From NCBI GenBank assembly GCA_031374115.1, contig JANMNO010000045.1, forward strand, positions 1 to 64,000: DNA of 64,000 bases, given 5' to 3'. The notes beneath the pieces are model-generated. The model did not search any database. It had not been told where the DNA came from and saw only the letters and a program-made list of their open reading frames with translations. This DNA is from JAKFWF01 sp031374115 (GTDB lineage Bacteria; Pseudomonadota; Alphaproteobacteria; Rhizobiales; Hyphomicrobiaceae). The translations under genes were made by a program, and so were the position numbers. Every line of letters starts with the position of its first letter. Position 1 is the stretch's first letter. Shown here piece by piece: positions 8,304-17,700 of this stretch.

Positions 8304-9368
8304 TCACCATACCGGTGCTAAACGCACATTTCGCGGCAGCTGGTGGGCGTGTGCAGGCAAGCAATAAAGCCGCACGAACGTCGCCGCCCCGATGGCCGCT
8401 AGGCCTAAGCGCTTCACTCCACCGGTAAGCCCGCCCTGGACCTTTGCAGCGGCGCTGGCATCGTTGACCCACAACAGACGTTTCAGTCCGGCGCGGAACG
8501 CGGGGTGGTCGAGATCGAGGGTCAACGGAAACACCTGCTTGGAGATCTCAGACGTCAGCTGAAATACCTTGAAATCGTATTCATCGATATCGATGCCAAG
8601 CGCATTATGGAACTTCGGCCGTTGATGGTCGCGCACATACATCGTCGCAAACACTGCGAGCAGGAAGAACCTGATCCAAAGCTTGTTGCCGCCCGCCAGC
8701 AGCTTGGGGTTCGCCCGCATAATCAGGGCAAATGCCTCGCCGTGGCGAAATTCGTCGTTGCACCACTTCTCGAACCACGTGAAAATTGGATGGAACTGAC
8801 GGTCAGGGTGCCGCTCGAGGTGGCGGTATATAGTGATATAGCGGGCATAGCCGATCTTCTCGGAAAGGTAGGTCGCGTAGAAGATGAATTTGGGTTTGAA
8901 GAATGTGTATTTTTTGGCCTTCGTCAAGAAACCAAGATCGACGCCGATGCCGAAATCCTTAAGCGCCTCATTGATGAACCCGGCGTGCCTCGCTTCGTCA
9001 CGGCTCATGAATTTGAAAAGTTCACGGATATCGGGGTTCTTGATCCGCTTCTTGGTCTCGGCATAAAGCACGCAGCCGGAAAATTCGGCAGTCAGTGAAC
9101 TGACCAGAAAATCGAGAAACTCGGGCCGCAGATCGGCGGGGATCTTGTCGAGGTGCTCGATCCAGTTGCCCTCGCGCCGGAAATGACCGCGATTGGGATC
9201 CTGTCGAAGTTCGTCGATCAGGGCATCCCAGTCCGCGCGTACCGAATTCACGTCCAGCCGGTCCATTTCCTCGAAGTCGGTGGTGTAGAAGCGTGGGCTG
9301 AGGAATGTCTCTTCGGTCGCCTGCTTGGTCGCATCGTTGACAGTGCGATCGGCGGTTTGAACGGTCAT
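8304..9368 (-). CDS. acsF: Mg-protoporphyrin IX monomethyl ester oxidative cyclase
   Basis: A 354-residue ferritin-like diiron enzyme that forms the fifth (E) ring of protochlorophyllide using O2. The diiron motifs are SRDEARHAGF and CNDEFRHGEAF, and the C-terminus ends in RNVRLAPVW, typical for AcsF. It lies in the puh operon, 3 bp downstream of orf120. The O2-independent cyclase BchE is not in the window, so pigment synthesis encoded here needs at least some oxygen unless bchE lies elsewhere. Confidence 0.97.
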   Translation of the reverse strand: MTVQTADRTVNDATKQATEETFLSPRFYTTDFEEMDRLDVNSVRADWDALIDELRQDPNRGHFRREGNWIEHLDKIPADLRPEFLDFLVSSLTAEFSGCVLYAETKKRIKNPDIRELFKFMSRDEARHAGFINEALKDFGIGVDLGFLTKAKKYTFFKPKFIFYATYLSEKIGYARYITIYRHLERHPDRQFHPIFTWFEKWCNDEFRHGEAFALIMRANPKLLAGGNKLWIRFFLLAVFATMYVRDHQRPKFHNALGIDIDEYDFKVFQLTSEISKQVFPLTLDLDHPAFRAGLKRLLWVNDASAAAKVQGGLTGGVKRLGLAAIGAATFVRLYCLPAHAHQLPRNVRLAPVW

Positions 9369-9371
9369 GAA

Positions 9372-9734
9372 CTACTCCTTCGGCTGAAATCCGACTTCGT
9401 AAAGCTCGGTGAGCTCGAGATACGCAGTGATGCGTGTCCAAAATCGCTCCAGCCCGTTCGCTTTGATCACCGTGGCGTGGCTCTTTGTGATGCTGTGCGC
9501 GCCGAACGGAATGTGAGACGGCGCTTCGTGCACGATGACGGCGTCCCCTGCACCGACCTCGATGCCTTCGAGTGCGACGTTGGCGAACAGAATATCGGAC
9601 GTCTGTTCGATTTCAACCGTGCAAGGCACTTCGACGGCACGGCGACCGCCGATCCAAATGTGTTTTATGGATGCGGTTCCGTCTTCGCCGCGAACAACGG
9701 GGGTACTACGTCCGGGCACGGCACGAGCATTCAT
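9372..9734 (-). CDS. PGC-associated conserved hypothetical protein, 120 aa
   Basis: A 120-residue soluble protein between puhC and acsF. Its start codon overlaps the puhC stop (ATGA) and it ends 3 bp before acsF, so it is translationally coupled within the puh operon. No signal peptide, membrane segment or known catalytic motif. The middle is beta-rich (VEVPCTVEIEQTSDILFANV, then GDAVIVHEAP), and the C-terminus contains FWTRITAYLELTELYEVGF. A small gene in this position occurs in other purple bacterial clusters; I know of no assigned function. Position suggests a role with the cyclase or reaction-centre assembly, which is inference only. Confidence 0.8.
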   Translation of the reverse strand: MNARAVPGRSTPVVRGEDGTASIKHIWIGGRRAVEVPCTVEIEQTSDILFANVALEGIEVGAGDAVIVHEAPSHIPFGAHSITKSHATVIKANGLERFWTRITAYLELTELYEVGFQPKE

Positions 9735-10189
9735 TGCGCATTCCTGTTCACTGCGAGCAACCGGGTAAACGCAATCACATTTGTCGACCCGAAAGCATCC
9801 AGTTCTATGCGCCGGCCGGTCGCCATGTCCTCGATGGTGATGCGGCCATCGGCTAGGCGGGCTAGCTTGAACGGTGGGGCATCAGAGATCGCGGAGGCGC
9901 GCCGGTCGCGCGCGAAGCTGCGCAAGACACCGCGCACGAAACCATGCTGACCCGGCTCCAGAACTTCCGCCACTTGATTGCTGCGCGGTTCCAACACGGC
10001 GACCGAGCCGTCAGCACGGTCTTCAAACCGCAGCTCACGGACGACCACGGGCTCGGAACTGGGCATTCGTGTGACACCGACGCCAGTCATGCGCGACAAC
10101 GCAATCAATCCGACGCAAACCACGATCATTGCGATGGCGCCCGCGAGCGGTCCGCGCGGGAAAGGACGGTCAAGAACGGAGCCACTCAT
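9731..10189 (-). CDS. puhC: Photosynthetic complex assembly protein PuhC
   Basis: About 152 residues with one N-terminal membrane anchor (GPLAGAIAMIVVCVGLIALS) and a periplasmic beta-rich domain, as in PuhC, which promotes LH1-RC assembly. Motifs: RELRFEDRADGSVAVLEPRS and GFVRGVLRSFARDRR. The ATG at 10189 gives the right N-terminus; the open frame runs further upstream into puhB but reads as non-coding. Located between puhB (11 bp gap) and orf120 (ATGA overlap). Confidence 0.92.
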   Translation of the reverse strand: MSGSVLDRPFPRGPLAGAIAMIVVCVGLIALSRMTGVGVTRMPSSEPVVVRELRFEDRADGSVAVLEPRSNQVAEVLEPGQHGFVRGVLRSFARDRRASAISDAPPFKLARLADGRITIEDMATGRRIELDAFGSTNVIAFTRLLAVNRNAQ

Positions 10190-10200
10190 CGCGGTTTCCT

Positions 10201-10890
10201 TCACGAGGCCAGCGCGATCGACGACGGCATTTCGCCTTGCTGGGACGGTATCGGCTTGCGTGCAGCTGGTGCACCGTTGGCAACAACTGTGCTTGGCTCG
10301 ACGGTTGACATGGCGATCGCGTTGGCAAGTATCGAGCCGACCTTCGCCGCATCTCCCACCGCGCGCAGCATCGGCTCGGGCTTCGAGACATACCACGGCC
10401 GTGCATGCGGCCACAGAACGAGGTAGGCGATGCGATCACCTCCCACGATCGACATCGGGATGTCGCCAACGTCATCCGTCCGCTGGCGCAAGGAAACGGC
10501 GCCGATCGTGCGGAAGGGAAAATTGATCGTCATCGGCAAGGCGATGCCGAAGCGGATGACGACACGCCGATTGGTGATCGTATAGATGGTGGTGCGCTGG
10601 GTCAGATACGCCAGTAGCATCAGGATCGCGACAGCGCAGAGCGCCAAGGGAATTAACCACAGAGCCGCCTTGGCGGTCGTTTGTGCGGTCTGCAACAGCG
10701 TCGCCCCGGTCGAGAGCTCAATGAGGGCCCGCAGACCCAGCAAGCCAGCGAAATAGGTCGCGACCTTATTGGCGTGAAAGACATCCCGAGCAAGACGGGG
10801 CCATTGTGGAAGTCCCTGCCACAGTATGTGCTCACCCGGCGGCAGGCGTCCGGGCAATCCCGGAATCGGTTCATACTCGTACTCGCTCAC
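10201..10890 (-). CDS. puhB: Photosynthetic complex assembly protein PuhB
   Basis: A 229-residue membrane protein of the PuhB family, needed for efficient reaction-centre assembly in Rhodobacter. The N-terminus has GLPGRLPPGEHILWQGLP, followed by two or three membrane segments around residues 45-95, then a PH-like region (YTITNRRVVIRFGIALP). Its start codon overlaps the puhA stop (ATGA). Confidence 0.93.
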   Translation of the reverse strand: MSEYEYEPIPGLPGRLPPGEHILWQGLPQWPRLARDVFHANKVATYFAGLLGLRALIELSTGATLLQTAQTTAKAALWLIPLALCAVAILMLLAYLTQRTTIYTITNRRVVIRFGIALPMTINFPFRTIGAVSLRQRTDDVGDIPMSIVGGDRIAYLVLWPHARPWYVSKPEPMLRAVGDAAKVGSILANAIAMSTVEPSTVVANGAPAARKPIPSQQGEMPSSIALAS

Positions 10891-11690
10891 AGTACCGGCT
10901 CCTGTCGGGATGGCATCGCATACAGATGACCGCCGCCGTAATAGGCGCAGATGCGATCTTCCTCGCGCAGTGTAACTTGGTCGGGATTGGCGAGCCGCGG
11001 CACATCGGCGAACTGTTTACTCATGATGGACTTGACGCGGACTTCTCTCGAGCCGCCGTTGATGCGCGCGAAGTTGATGGGCAAAAGCACGCGACGCGGA
11101 ACCGGGTGAGTGCTGTCTGGTGTTTCGCTGGTGACAGCCGGGAGATCGACTTCAAGGTAGCGGATGAGGCCCTCGGCCCGATCCACCCAGGCGTCAGAAA
11201 TCGTACCGGCCACGAGGCCGTCGGCGCCAACGACATCCATGCCCCGTGGGTCAGGATCGCGCGTTTCGATCGTATGGGTCCTGGCAACACGCAGCGGCAC
11301 GATCCGGGCATGGCCTTCATACGTCGTATCGGGGACATTTGCGCGCAGCGCATAGGACGCTGGTCCGACGCCGTCGATCATTGGATTTCCAGTTGGCTCG
11401 AGCGGAGCGCCCGGCCACGGCGCGACCGGTATTGCCCGCAACGGCCGATCGTCGATCTCGCGGCGCGGGGCCCTTTGCGTGGCACCGTTCGCAAGCAGAA
11501 ACGTTTTCGGTGCCGGAATGCCTGGAAACCCTTGCACCGTGACGTATTCGGATCGTTCGCTTTCGAGGGGATAGCCCTCGCGCTTATCTTCACGCCGCAG
11601 GTAGAGGACCAATCCGGCAAAAAAGATGAAAAAGATGTAGAGCACCACTTGCGCCACATCGATATCGTTGAACAGCAGCCCTTGTCTCAT
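10887..11690 (-). CDS. puhA: Photosynthetic reaction centre H subunit
   Basis: A 267-residue reaction-centre H protein with a single N-terminal membrane helix (about residues 11-31, VAQVVLYIFFIFFAGLVLYL) followed by a cytoplasmic beta-barrel domain. Conserved landmarks include the RREDKREGYPLE stretch after the helix, LEPTGNPMIDGVGPASYA and the C-terminal ITLRE-like region (VTLREEDRICAYYGGGHLYA). It caps the L/M core and controls proton delivery to QB. It lies after lhaA and starts puhABC. Confidence 0.97.
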   Translation of the reverse strand: MRQGLLFNDIDVAQVVLYIFFIFFAGLVLYLRREDKREGYPLESERSEYVTVQGFPGIPAPKTFLLANGATQRAPRREIDDRPLRAIPVAPWPGAPLEPTGNPMIDGVGPASYALRANVPDTTYEGHARIVPLRVARTHTIETRDPDPRGMDVVGADGLVAGTISDAWVDRAEGLIRYLEVDLPAVTSETPDSTHPVPRRVLLPINFARINGGSREVRVKSIMSKQFADVPRLANPDQVTLREEDRICAYYGGGHLYAMPSRQEPVL

Positions 11691-11706
11691 GGCATGACCT
11701 CCGCGT

Positions 11707-13149
11707 TCAGATCTTAACTGGCAGTCCGTTTAGTGTAAGCGTTTCGCTGTGACGCACCGGTAGCGCGCGCGTCGAGCGAACAAGCGGGCCGAGCGCGATC
11801 AGGGTGACAAACAGCATTGCGATCTCAAGCACGTACACGGTGATGTAGCCGCTCGCACCGCCGGCCATTGCCTCGCCGAGCACGCCGCGTGCGCCAAGTT
11901 CGGCAACGAAATCGCTGATGATGCCGCCAGCCGCTATCGCCAACCCGACGGCAGACGCTTGTACGGCGCCCCACGCACCGAGTGACATGCCGCTCTCGTC
12001 ACCGTGCGTAAGGTTCATCGAGGCGGTGAGTGTGCCGTGCGCGAATAGGCCGGCGCCAAAGCCGATGAGCGCAGTCCCGGCCGCAAACATAGCCGTTGAC
12101 AGGAATGGGGCAGAAAAAATGACGAGCAGGAACGCGAGGAGGCCGGCAAGCGTACCGCACGCCGCAACCCGATAGGCGTCGGCACCGCGTCCTAGCATTC
12201 GCGCCGCCAGGGCCAGGCCGATGGCGCTGCCGGCAGCAAGCATCGCAGTGAGGGCGGTGGTCGCTGCGACCGACAAACCGAGAACCCGTCCGCCGTAGGG
12301 CTCGAGCAGAATATCTCCCATGCTGAAGGCAACCGTACCGAAGCCAACTGCCGCCAAGTGCCGGCGGGCCTGCTCGCCTCGTGCCAAAAACTTGGCCCAT
12401 GCGGTCTTGAAACTTGGCCGTGGTTGGGCCGGCACATTGCGCGAAGGGGCTCTTGGTTCCTGTTTCCACAATGCAATGAGATTCAACAGCATCGTGACGA
12501 TCGCAGCACCTTGAATCGTCTGGATCAGGCGTATCTGGCTGAAGGTCGACAAAAGCACACCGAACACCAGCGCGCTTGTGACCATGCCGACCAACAGCAT
12601 CATGCACAGAAGTGCAACAACCTTAGGCCGCGCGTGCTTCGGAGCGAGATCGGTTGCCAGTGCCATTCCAACCGTTTGCACGGTGTGCAAGCCGGCCCCG
12701 ACGAGCAGGAAAGCGAGGCCTGCTGCAAGCTGTCCGACCCATTCTGGGGCGTTCGAGTCACCCGACAGAATGATCAGCGCGAACGGCATGATGGCAAAGC
12801 CGCCAAACTGCAGCAGCGAGCCGATCCACAGATAGGGGACACGGCGCCAACCGAGGACCGAGCGATGCGTGTCGGAGCGAAATCCGACGACTGCACGGAA
12901 CGGTGCGAACATCAGCGGCAGGGAAATGAAAATCGCAACCAATGACGCCGGGACAGAAAGCTCGACGATCATCACCCGGTTCAGGGTGCCGATCAGCAGC
13001 ACAATGGCCATGCCGACGGTAAACTGGAACAACGACAGCCGGAGCAGGCGAGGCAGCGGCAGTTCAGGAGTGGCGGCATCGGCGAACGGTAAAAAGCGCG
13101 TTCCAAGCCGCGTCCATACATGCGCCAGACTGTCGTTGAGCCGGCTCAT
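11707..13149 (-). CDS. lhaA: LH1 assembly protein LhaA (PucC-family MFS)
   Basis: About 480 residues with roughly twelve membrane segments, of the BCH/PucC branch of the major facilitator superfamily. LhaA aids LH1 assembly, perhaps by delivering bacteriochlorophyll. Typical elements: LRLSLFQFTVGMAIVLLIGTLNRVMIVEL near the start, FRAVVGFRSDTHRSVLGWRRVPY, and MSLGAWGAVQASAVGLAIA. The ATG at 13149 overlaps the bchM stop (ATGA). A paralogue (bch2) is encoded at 25628-26986. Confidence 0.93.
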   Translation of the reverse strand: MSRLNDSLAHVWTRLGTRFLPFADAATPELPLPRLLRLSLFQFTVGMAIVLLIGTLNRVMIVELSVPASLVAIFISLPLMFAPFRAVVGFRSDTHRSVLGWRRVPYLWIGSLLQFGGFAIMPFALIILSGDSNAPEWVGQLAAGLAFLLVGAGLHTVQTVGMALATDLAPKHARPKVVALLCMMLLVGMVTSALVFGVLLSTFSQIRLIQTIQGAAIVTMLLNLIALWKQEPRAPSRNVPAQPRPSFKTAWAKFLARGEQARRHLAAVGFGTVAFSMGDILLEPYGGRVLGLSVAATTALTAMLAAGSAIGLALAARMLGRGADAYRVAACGTLAGLLAFLLVIFSAPFLSTAMFAAGTALIGFGAGLFAHGTLTASMNLTHGDESGMSLGAWGAVQASAVGLAIAAGGIISDFVAELGARGVLGEAMAGGASGYITVYVLEIAMLFVTLIALGPLVRSTRALPVRHSETLTLNGLPVKI

Positions 13150-13850
13150 GAACGGACGAGCTCCAAGGCTTGCGAGGTGTAAAACCCACTTGCGATCCGC
13201 TTCGTCCGTGCACAACGCCATTGGTTGAGGGCCGCTTCCGCTGCCAGTGCTCGCCACATCGTCCGCTCGCCCACCGGTTCGATTGCCGGAGCCCGATCCT
13301 TGCGCGGAAACAGGCGGCCAACGGCATGCATCGCAGTCAGTACCGGCGTACGTGGCGCAAACGTGAACAGGATCGACTTGTTGGTCCGGGCGGCGAGCCC
13401 GGTGAGCACGGGAAGCGCGTCGAGGCGGCGATAATGGATCAGGGAATCCATCGCCACCACATGATCGAAAAGCCCGAGCGCGGGATCGAGCATGTCACCG
13501 GCTCTGAACTCGATCTTGCCCCGTCCGAGATCTGTGGGGGTGCGTTCGCGCGCCAACTCGACGAGGGTTGGCGACAGATCGATCGCCACGACATTGGCGC
13601 CGCGGCGTGCTGCTTCGACGGCCAACGCACCGGTACCACACCCTGCATCGAGGAGCCGCAGGCCATCCAGGCGCGCTGGCAACCAATGGAGCAAGGTATC
13701 GCGCATCTGATTGCGCCCAGCGCGCACGGTGGCACGAATACCGCCGACAGGAGCATCCGAGGTGAGACGCGCCCAGGCGTCCACCGCCGTGCGATCGAAG
13801 TAGGTTTCGATCGCCTCGCGACGCTCGCTGTAGGAGGTGGTGGTGGTCAT
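13146..13850 (-). CDS. bchM: Mg-protoporphyrin IX methyltransferase
   Basis: A 234-residue SAM-dependent methyltransferase that methylates the C13 propionate of Mg-protoporphyrin IX, the substrate step before the cyclase. The SAM motif LLDAGCGTGALAVEAARRGA lies near residue 65, followed by VVAIDLSPTLVELAR. N-terminal YFDRTAVDAWARLTSDAPV is typical of BchM. Coupled by ATGA overlaps to bchL upstream and lhaA downstream. Confidence 0.96.
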   Translation of the reverse strand: MTTTTSYSERREAIETYFDRTAVDAWARLTSDAPVGGIRATVRAGRNQMRDTLLHWLPARLDGLRLLDAGCGTGALAVEAARRGANVVAIDLSPTLVELARERTPTDLGRGKIEFRAGDMLDPALGLFDHVVAMDSLIHYRRLDALPVLTGLAARTNKSILFTFAPRTPVLTAMHAVGRLFPRKDRAPAIEPVGERTMWRALAAEAALNQWRCARTKRIASGFYTSQALELVRS

Positions 13851-14752
13851 GTGTACCCCAACAAGTCGAAGATATCGCGATCCTTCATGGCAGTTGCCGT
13901 GATCGGCTTCGTGCCGGCGAGCAGTGTGGCGGCCAATCGCATATATTCGGCCTTTACTGCCTCGACTTCGGGCGTGGATGCCATTTCGAACAGCGTCGAT
14001 TTCGACAGGCGGCTGCGGCGTATGATGTCGAGGTCGGGGAAGTGGGCCATCGTCTCCAAGCCGACCCGATCGTTGAATTTCTGTATCTGATCCGTGTCCG
14101 CACTGCGATTAGCAATGACGCCGCCGAGACGGACGTTGTAATTCTTGGCCTTGGCGGTAATGGCCGCCACGATGCGGTTCATCGCGAAGATAGAATCGAA
14201 GTCGTTGGCGGTCACGATGAGTGCCCGGTCGGCGTGCTGGAGGGGTGCTGCGAAGCCACCGCATACGACATCGCCGAGCACATCGAAGATGACGATGTCC
14301 GTGTCTTCAAGGAGGTGGTGCTCCTTGAGCAGTTTGACGGTCTGGCCGACGACGTACCCACCGCATCCTGTGCCGGCCGGTGGTCCCCCCGCCTCGACGC
14401 ACATGACGCCGTTATAGCCTTCGAAGACGAAGTCTTCGGCGCGCAACTCCTCGGCGTGGAAATTCACTTGCTCCAGTACGTCGATGACGGTCGGCACAAA
14501 GCGCTTGGTCAGCGTGAAGGTGGAATCGTGTTTTGGATCGCAGCCGATCTGCAGCACGCGCTTGCCGAGCTTAGTGAACGCCACCGACAAATTGGAAGAG
14601 GTCGTGCTCTTGCCGATCCCGCCCTTGCCGTAGACTGCAAAAACTTGCGCGGTACCGATCCGCACGGCAGGGTCCAGCTGCACTTGCACGCTGCCTTCTC
14701 CGTCGCCGCAACCGCCAGATCCGCAGCCACCCGATTTCAACATCAGCGTCAT
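13847..14752 (-). CDS. bchL: Dark protochlorophyllide reductase Fe protein BchL
   Basis: A 301-residue nitrogenase-iron-protein homologue that passes electrons to BchNB at the cost of ATP. P-loop YGKGGIGKST (residues 41-50), switch-region DPKHDSTFTL, and the two Cys that hold the bridging 4Fe-4S cluster in GTGCGGY and DVVCGGFAAP. A Gly/Cys-rich stretch (SGGCGSGGCGDG) at residues 7-18 precedes the core. The ATG at 14752 overlaps the bchH stop (ATGA); the frame continues upstream only as a shadow of bchH. Confidence 0.97.
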   Translation of the reverse strand: MTLMLKSGGCGSGGCGDGEGSVQVQLDPAVRIGTAQVFAVYGKGGIGKSTTSSNLSVAFTKLGKRVLQIGCDPKHDSTFTLTKRFVPTVIDVLEQVNFHAEELRAEDFVFEGYNGVMCVEAGGPPAGTGCGGYVVGQTVKLLKEHHLLEDTDIVIFDVLGDVVCGGFAAPLQHADRALIVTANDFDSIFAMNRIVAAITAKAKNYNVRLGGVIANRSADTDQIQKFNDRVGLETMAHFPDLDIIRRSRLSKSTLFEMASTPEVEAVKAEYMRLAATLLAGTKPITATAMKDRDIFDLLGYT

Positions 14753-17700
14753 GCCGCAACCTCCATCCCGATGCCTTCGATCCGGTCCTCGAGATCTTCG
14801 CCGGCCCGCCGCAGCGCATCGAGCGTTTGCGAGTCGGGGTTCCAATATTTGCGCTGTTGTGCTTCGAGCAACCGGTTGACGACCTTCGCCGATGCGGTTG
14901 GGTTGAGACTTGCCAACCGCTCACGCATTTCCGGATCGAGCACGAATGTCTGCGTTAGCTGCTGGTACACCCAGGGTGCCACTTCGCCCGTGGTCGCCGA
15001 CCAGCCCATCGTATTGGTGATATGGGTCTCGATCTGGCGCACGCCCTCGTAGCCGTGCTTGAGCATGCCCTCGTACCACTTCGGGTTCAGCATGCGCGTG
15101 CGGGTCTCGAGCGACACCTGTTCGCCGAGCGTGCGCACCTGGCCTTCACCTGTGGTTTGATCACCGATGTAGACTGGTGCCGCCATGCCGCCCTTGGCCC
15201 GGCGAACCGCGCGGCTGATGCCGCCCAGGGTGTCGAAATAGTTGTCGACGGTGGTCACGCCGAGCTCGACCGAGTCGAGGTTTTGGTAGGCCAAGTCGAC
15301 GCCGGCCAAGACGCTTTTGAGCAATTCCGGCTGCTGTGCCGGCTTGCCGGCGCGCCCATAGGCGAAACCCTTGCGACGCGTGTACGTCTCGGCGAGTTCA
15401 TCGGCGTCGTCCCAGCGGCCATTCTCGATCAAGTTGTTGACGTTCGATCCGTACGCGCCATCGGCATTGCCGAAGACGCGCAGGGAGGCCGTTTCCAGAT
15501 CGCAGCCGTGCTTGGCTTGAAACTCAAGCGCGTGCTTACGCACGAAGTTTTGCTCGATCGGCTCGTCGGCAGAGGCTGCAAGAAATGCGGCCTCGGCGAG
15601 CAACTTGATTTGCAGCGGCAGCAGGTCGCGGAAAATACCTGATAGCGAAATCACAACGTCGACGCGCGGTCTCAGCAACTTATCGAGCGCAATCAGTTCG
15701 GCGCCGGCAAGGCGACCGTAGCTGTCGAAGCGCGGCTTTGCGCCAAGCAAGGCTAGAGCCTGGGCAATTGGCCCGCCTTCGGACTTGAGGTTGTCGGTGC
15801 CCCACAAAACGATCGCGATCGATTGGGGGAAGTCGTTGCCATCGTCCATGTGCCGCTCGATCAGCTTCGCCGCCTGACGGGCGCCGTCCATCACCGCGAA
15901 CGGGCTCGGAATTCGGAAGGGATCGAAGCCGTGCATGTTGCGACCGGTCGGCAAGATCGCCGGCGTGCGCAGCAGGTCACCACCCGGCGCCGGGCGCACA
16001 AAACGCCCGTCCAGAGCATGCAGCAGCCCCGTGACCTCGTTGTCGACGGAGAGGAGTGCGTTAGTGGATGAGAGCTCGCGGAAAATGTTGAGATTGGTCT
16101 CATTGGGTTCGATGCCAGCAATCTCTAAAGCCCGCTCGCCCGCCGCGCCCTCGACGAGTGCTTGCACGGCCGCCCGGTCGAGTTTCATGCCATGCCCGGC
16201 ATCGGCCGACGACAGCAACATGTCGGTGCGCTCGGTGACGGAAAGCGGTGCACCGACAATATGCAGACCGTGCGGGATCAGTGTGTATTCCAGTTCCAGC
16301 ACCGCTTGGCCAAGTCTTGCGATTTCGGCAATTGCAGCATCACCCCACGCAGGTTCTGCTGGTGCCAAATCCAACGCCGATGCCTGGGCTTGAATGGCCG
16401 CAGCAAGCTGGCCCGCCTCGGTGCCATTCGTATCTTCGGTCTGGCGCCAGCGATCAATCGCCGCCTTGAGATCGACAAGGCCGCGATAGAGGCCCGCCTG
16501 TGCCACCGGTGGCGTCAGGTAGCTGACCAGCGTCGCATTGGAGCGGCGCTTGGCGATCATGCCTTCGGACGGATTATTCGAGGCATAGAGATAAAGGTTC
16601 GGCAGATCGCCGATCAAACGATCCGGCCAACTCGTGCCGGAGAGCCCGGCCTGCTTGCCCGGCATGAACTCGAGTGCGCCGTGCGTGCCGAAATGCAGCA
16701 CGGCGTTGGCGCTGAAATCCTCGCGCAGCCAGCGATAGAAAGCGGAGAAAGCGTGGGTCGGTGAGAAGCCTTTCTCGAACAGCAGACGCATCGGATCGCC
16801 TTCGTAGCCGAAGGACGGTTGGATGCCGACGAAGACGTTGCCGAATTCTTTGCCCAGCACGAAGATAGAGCTGCCATCGCTCAGGTGACGGCCGGGCGCT
16901 GGCCCCCATTGCGCCTCGATCTCCGGTAGCCAGCGCTCGCGACGAACGTGATCATCGGTCGCGATCCGCGCGTGCACGTTCGCATGCGCGCCGTAGCGCT
17001 CGGCATTGCCGTGAATGATCTGTTGACGGAGTTCGTCGACCGTTGCGGGCACGGTAACGGAGTAACCGGCCGCCCGCATCCCCAGCATCGTGTTGTGCAG
17101 CGATTCGAACACCGAGAGGTACGCGGCCGTGCCGGTGTTGCCGGCGTTCGGCGGGAAATTGAAAATTACTGCTGCCACCTTCCGCGTCGACCTGTCGGAG
17201 CGGCGCAGTGCAACCAGTTTCTCGACGCGTGCGGCTAGTATCTCTGCACGGTCGATACAGACATGCATGTCGCGGGCGGTGTCACCCGATTCAAATTCGC
17301 AGCCGTGGTGGCAACCGGTGCATTTGGCGCCGCCAGCACTGACCCGGCCGCCAAAGACGGATGTGCCGGTCGCACCATCCAGCTCCGGGATTGCAACCAT
17401 CATCGTGGCTTCGACGGGAAGCAAGCCACGGTCCGATGCGCCCCATTGCTCGAGTGTTTGGAATTCGACGGGCGTCGCCGAAACGTAAGGCACATCGAGC
17501 CGAGCCAGGATTTCTTCGGCCGCTCTGCTGTCGTTATAGGCAGGGCCACCGACCAGCGAGAAGCCAGTCAGCGAAACCAGCGCATCGATCGTCGTCCGCC
17601 CGTCTTTGTCGAAGAAGAACTGGTCGATGGCTGGCCTGCCGTCGAGACCCGTTGCGAAAGCAGGGATGACGCGTAATCCGCGCTTTTCGAGCGCGGCGAT

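Noticed and set aside
13847..14845. BchL with a 31-residue extension
   Set aside because: The extension is a shadow of bchH; ATGA coupling at 14752 fits the operon.
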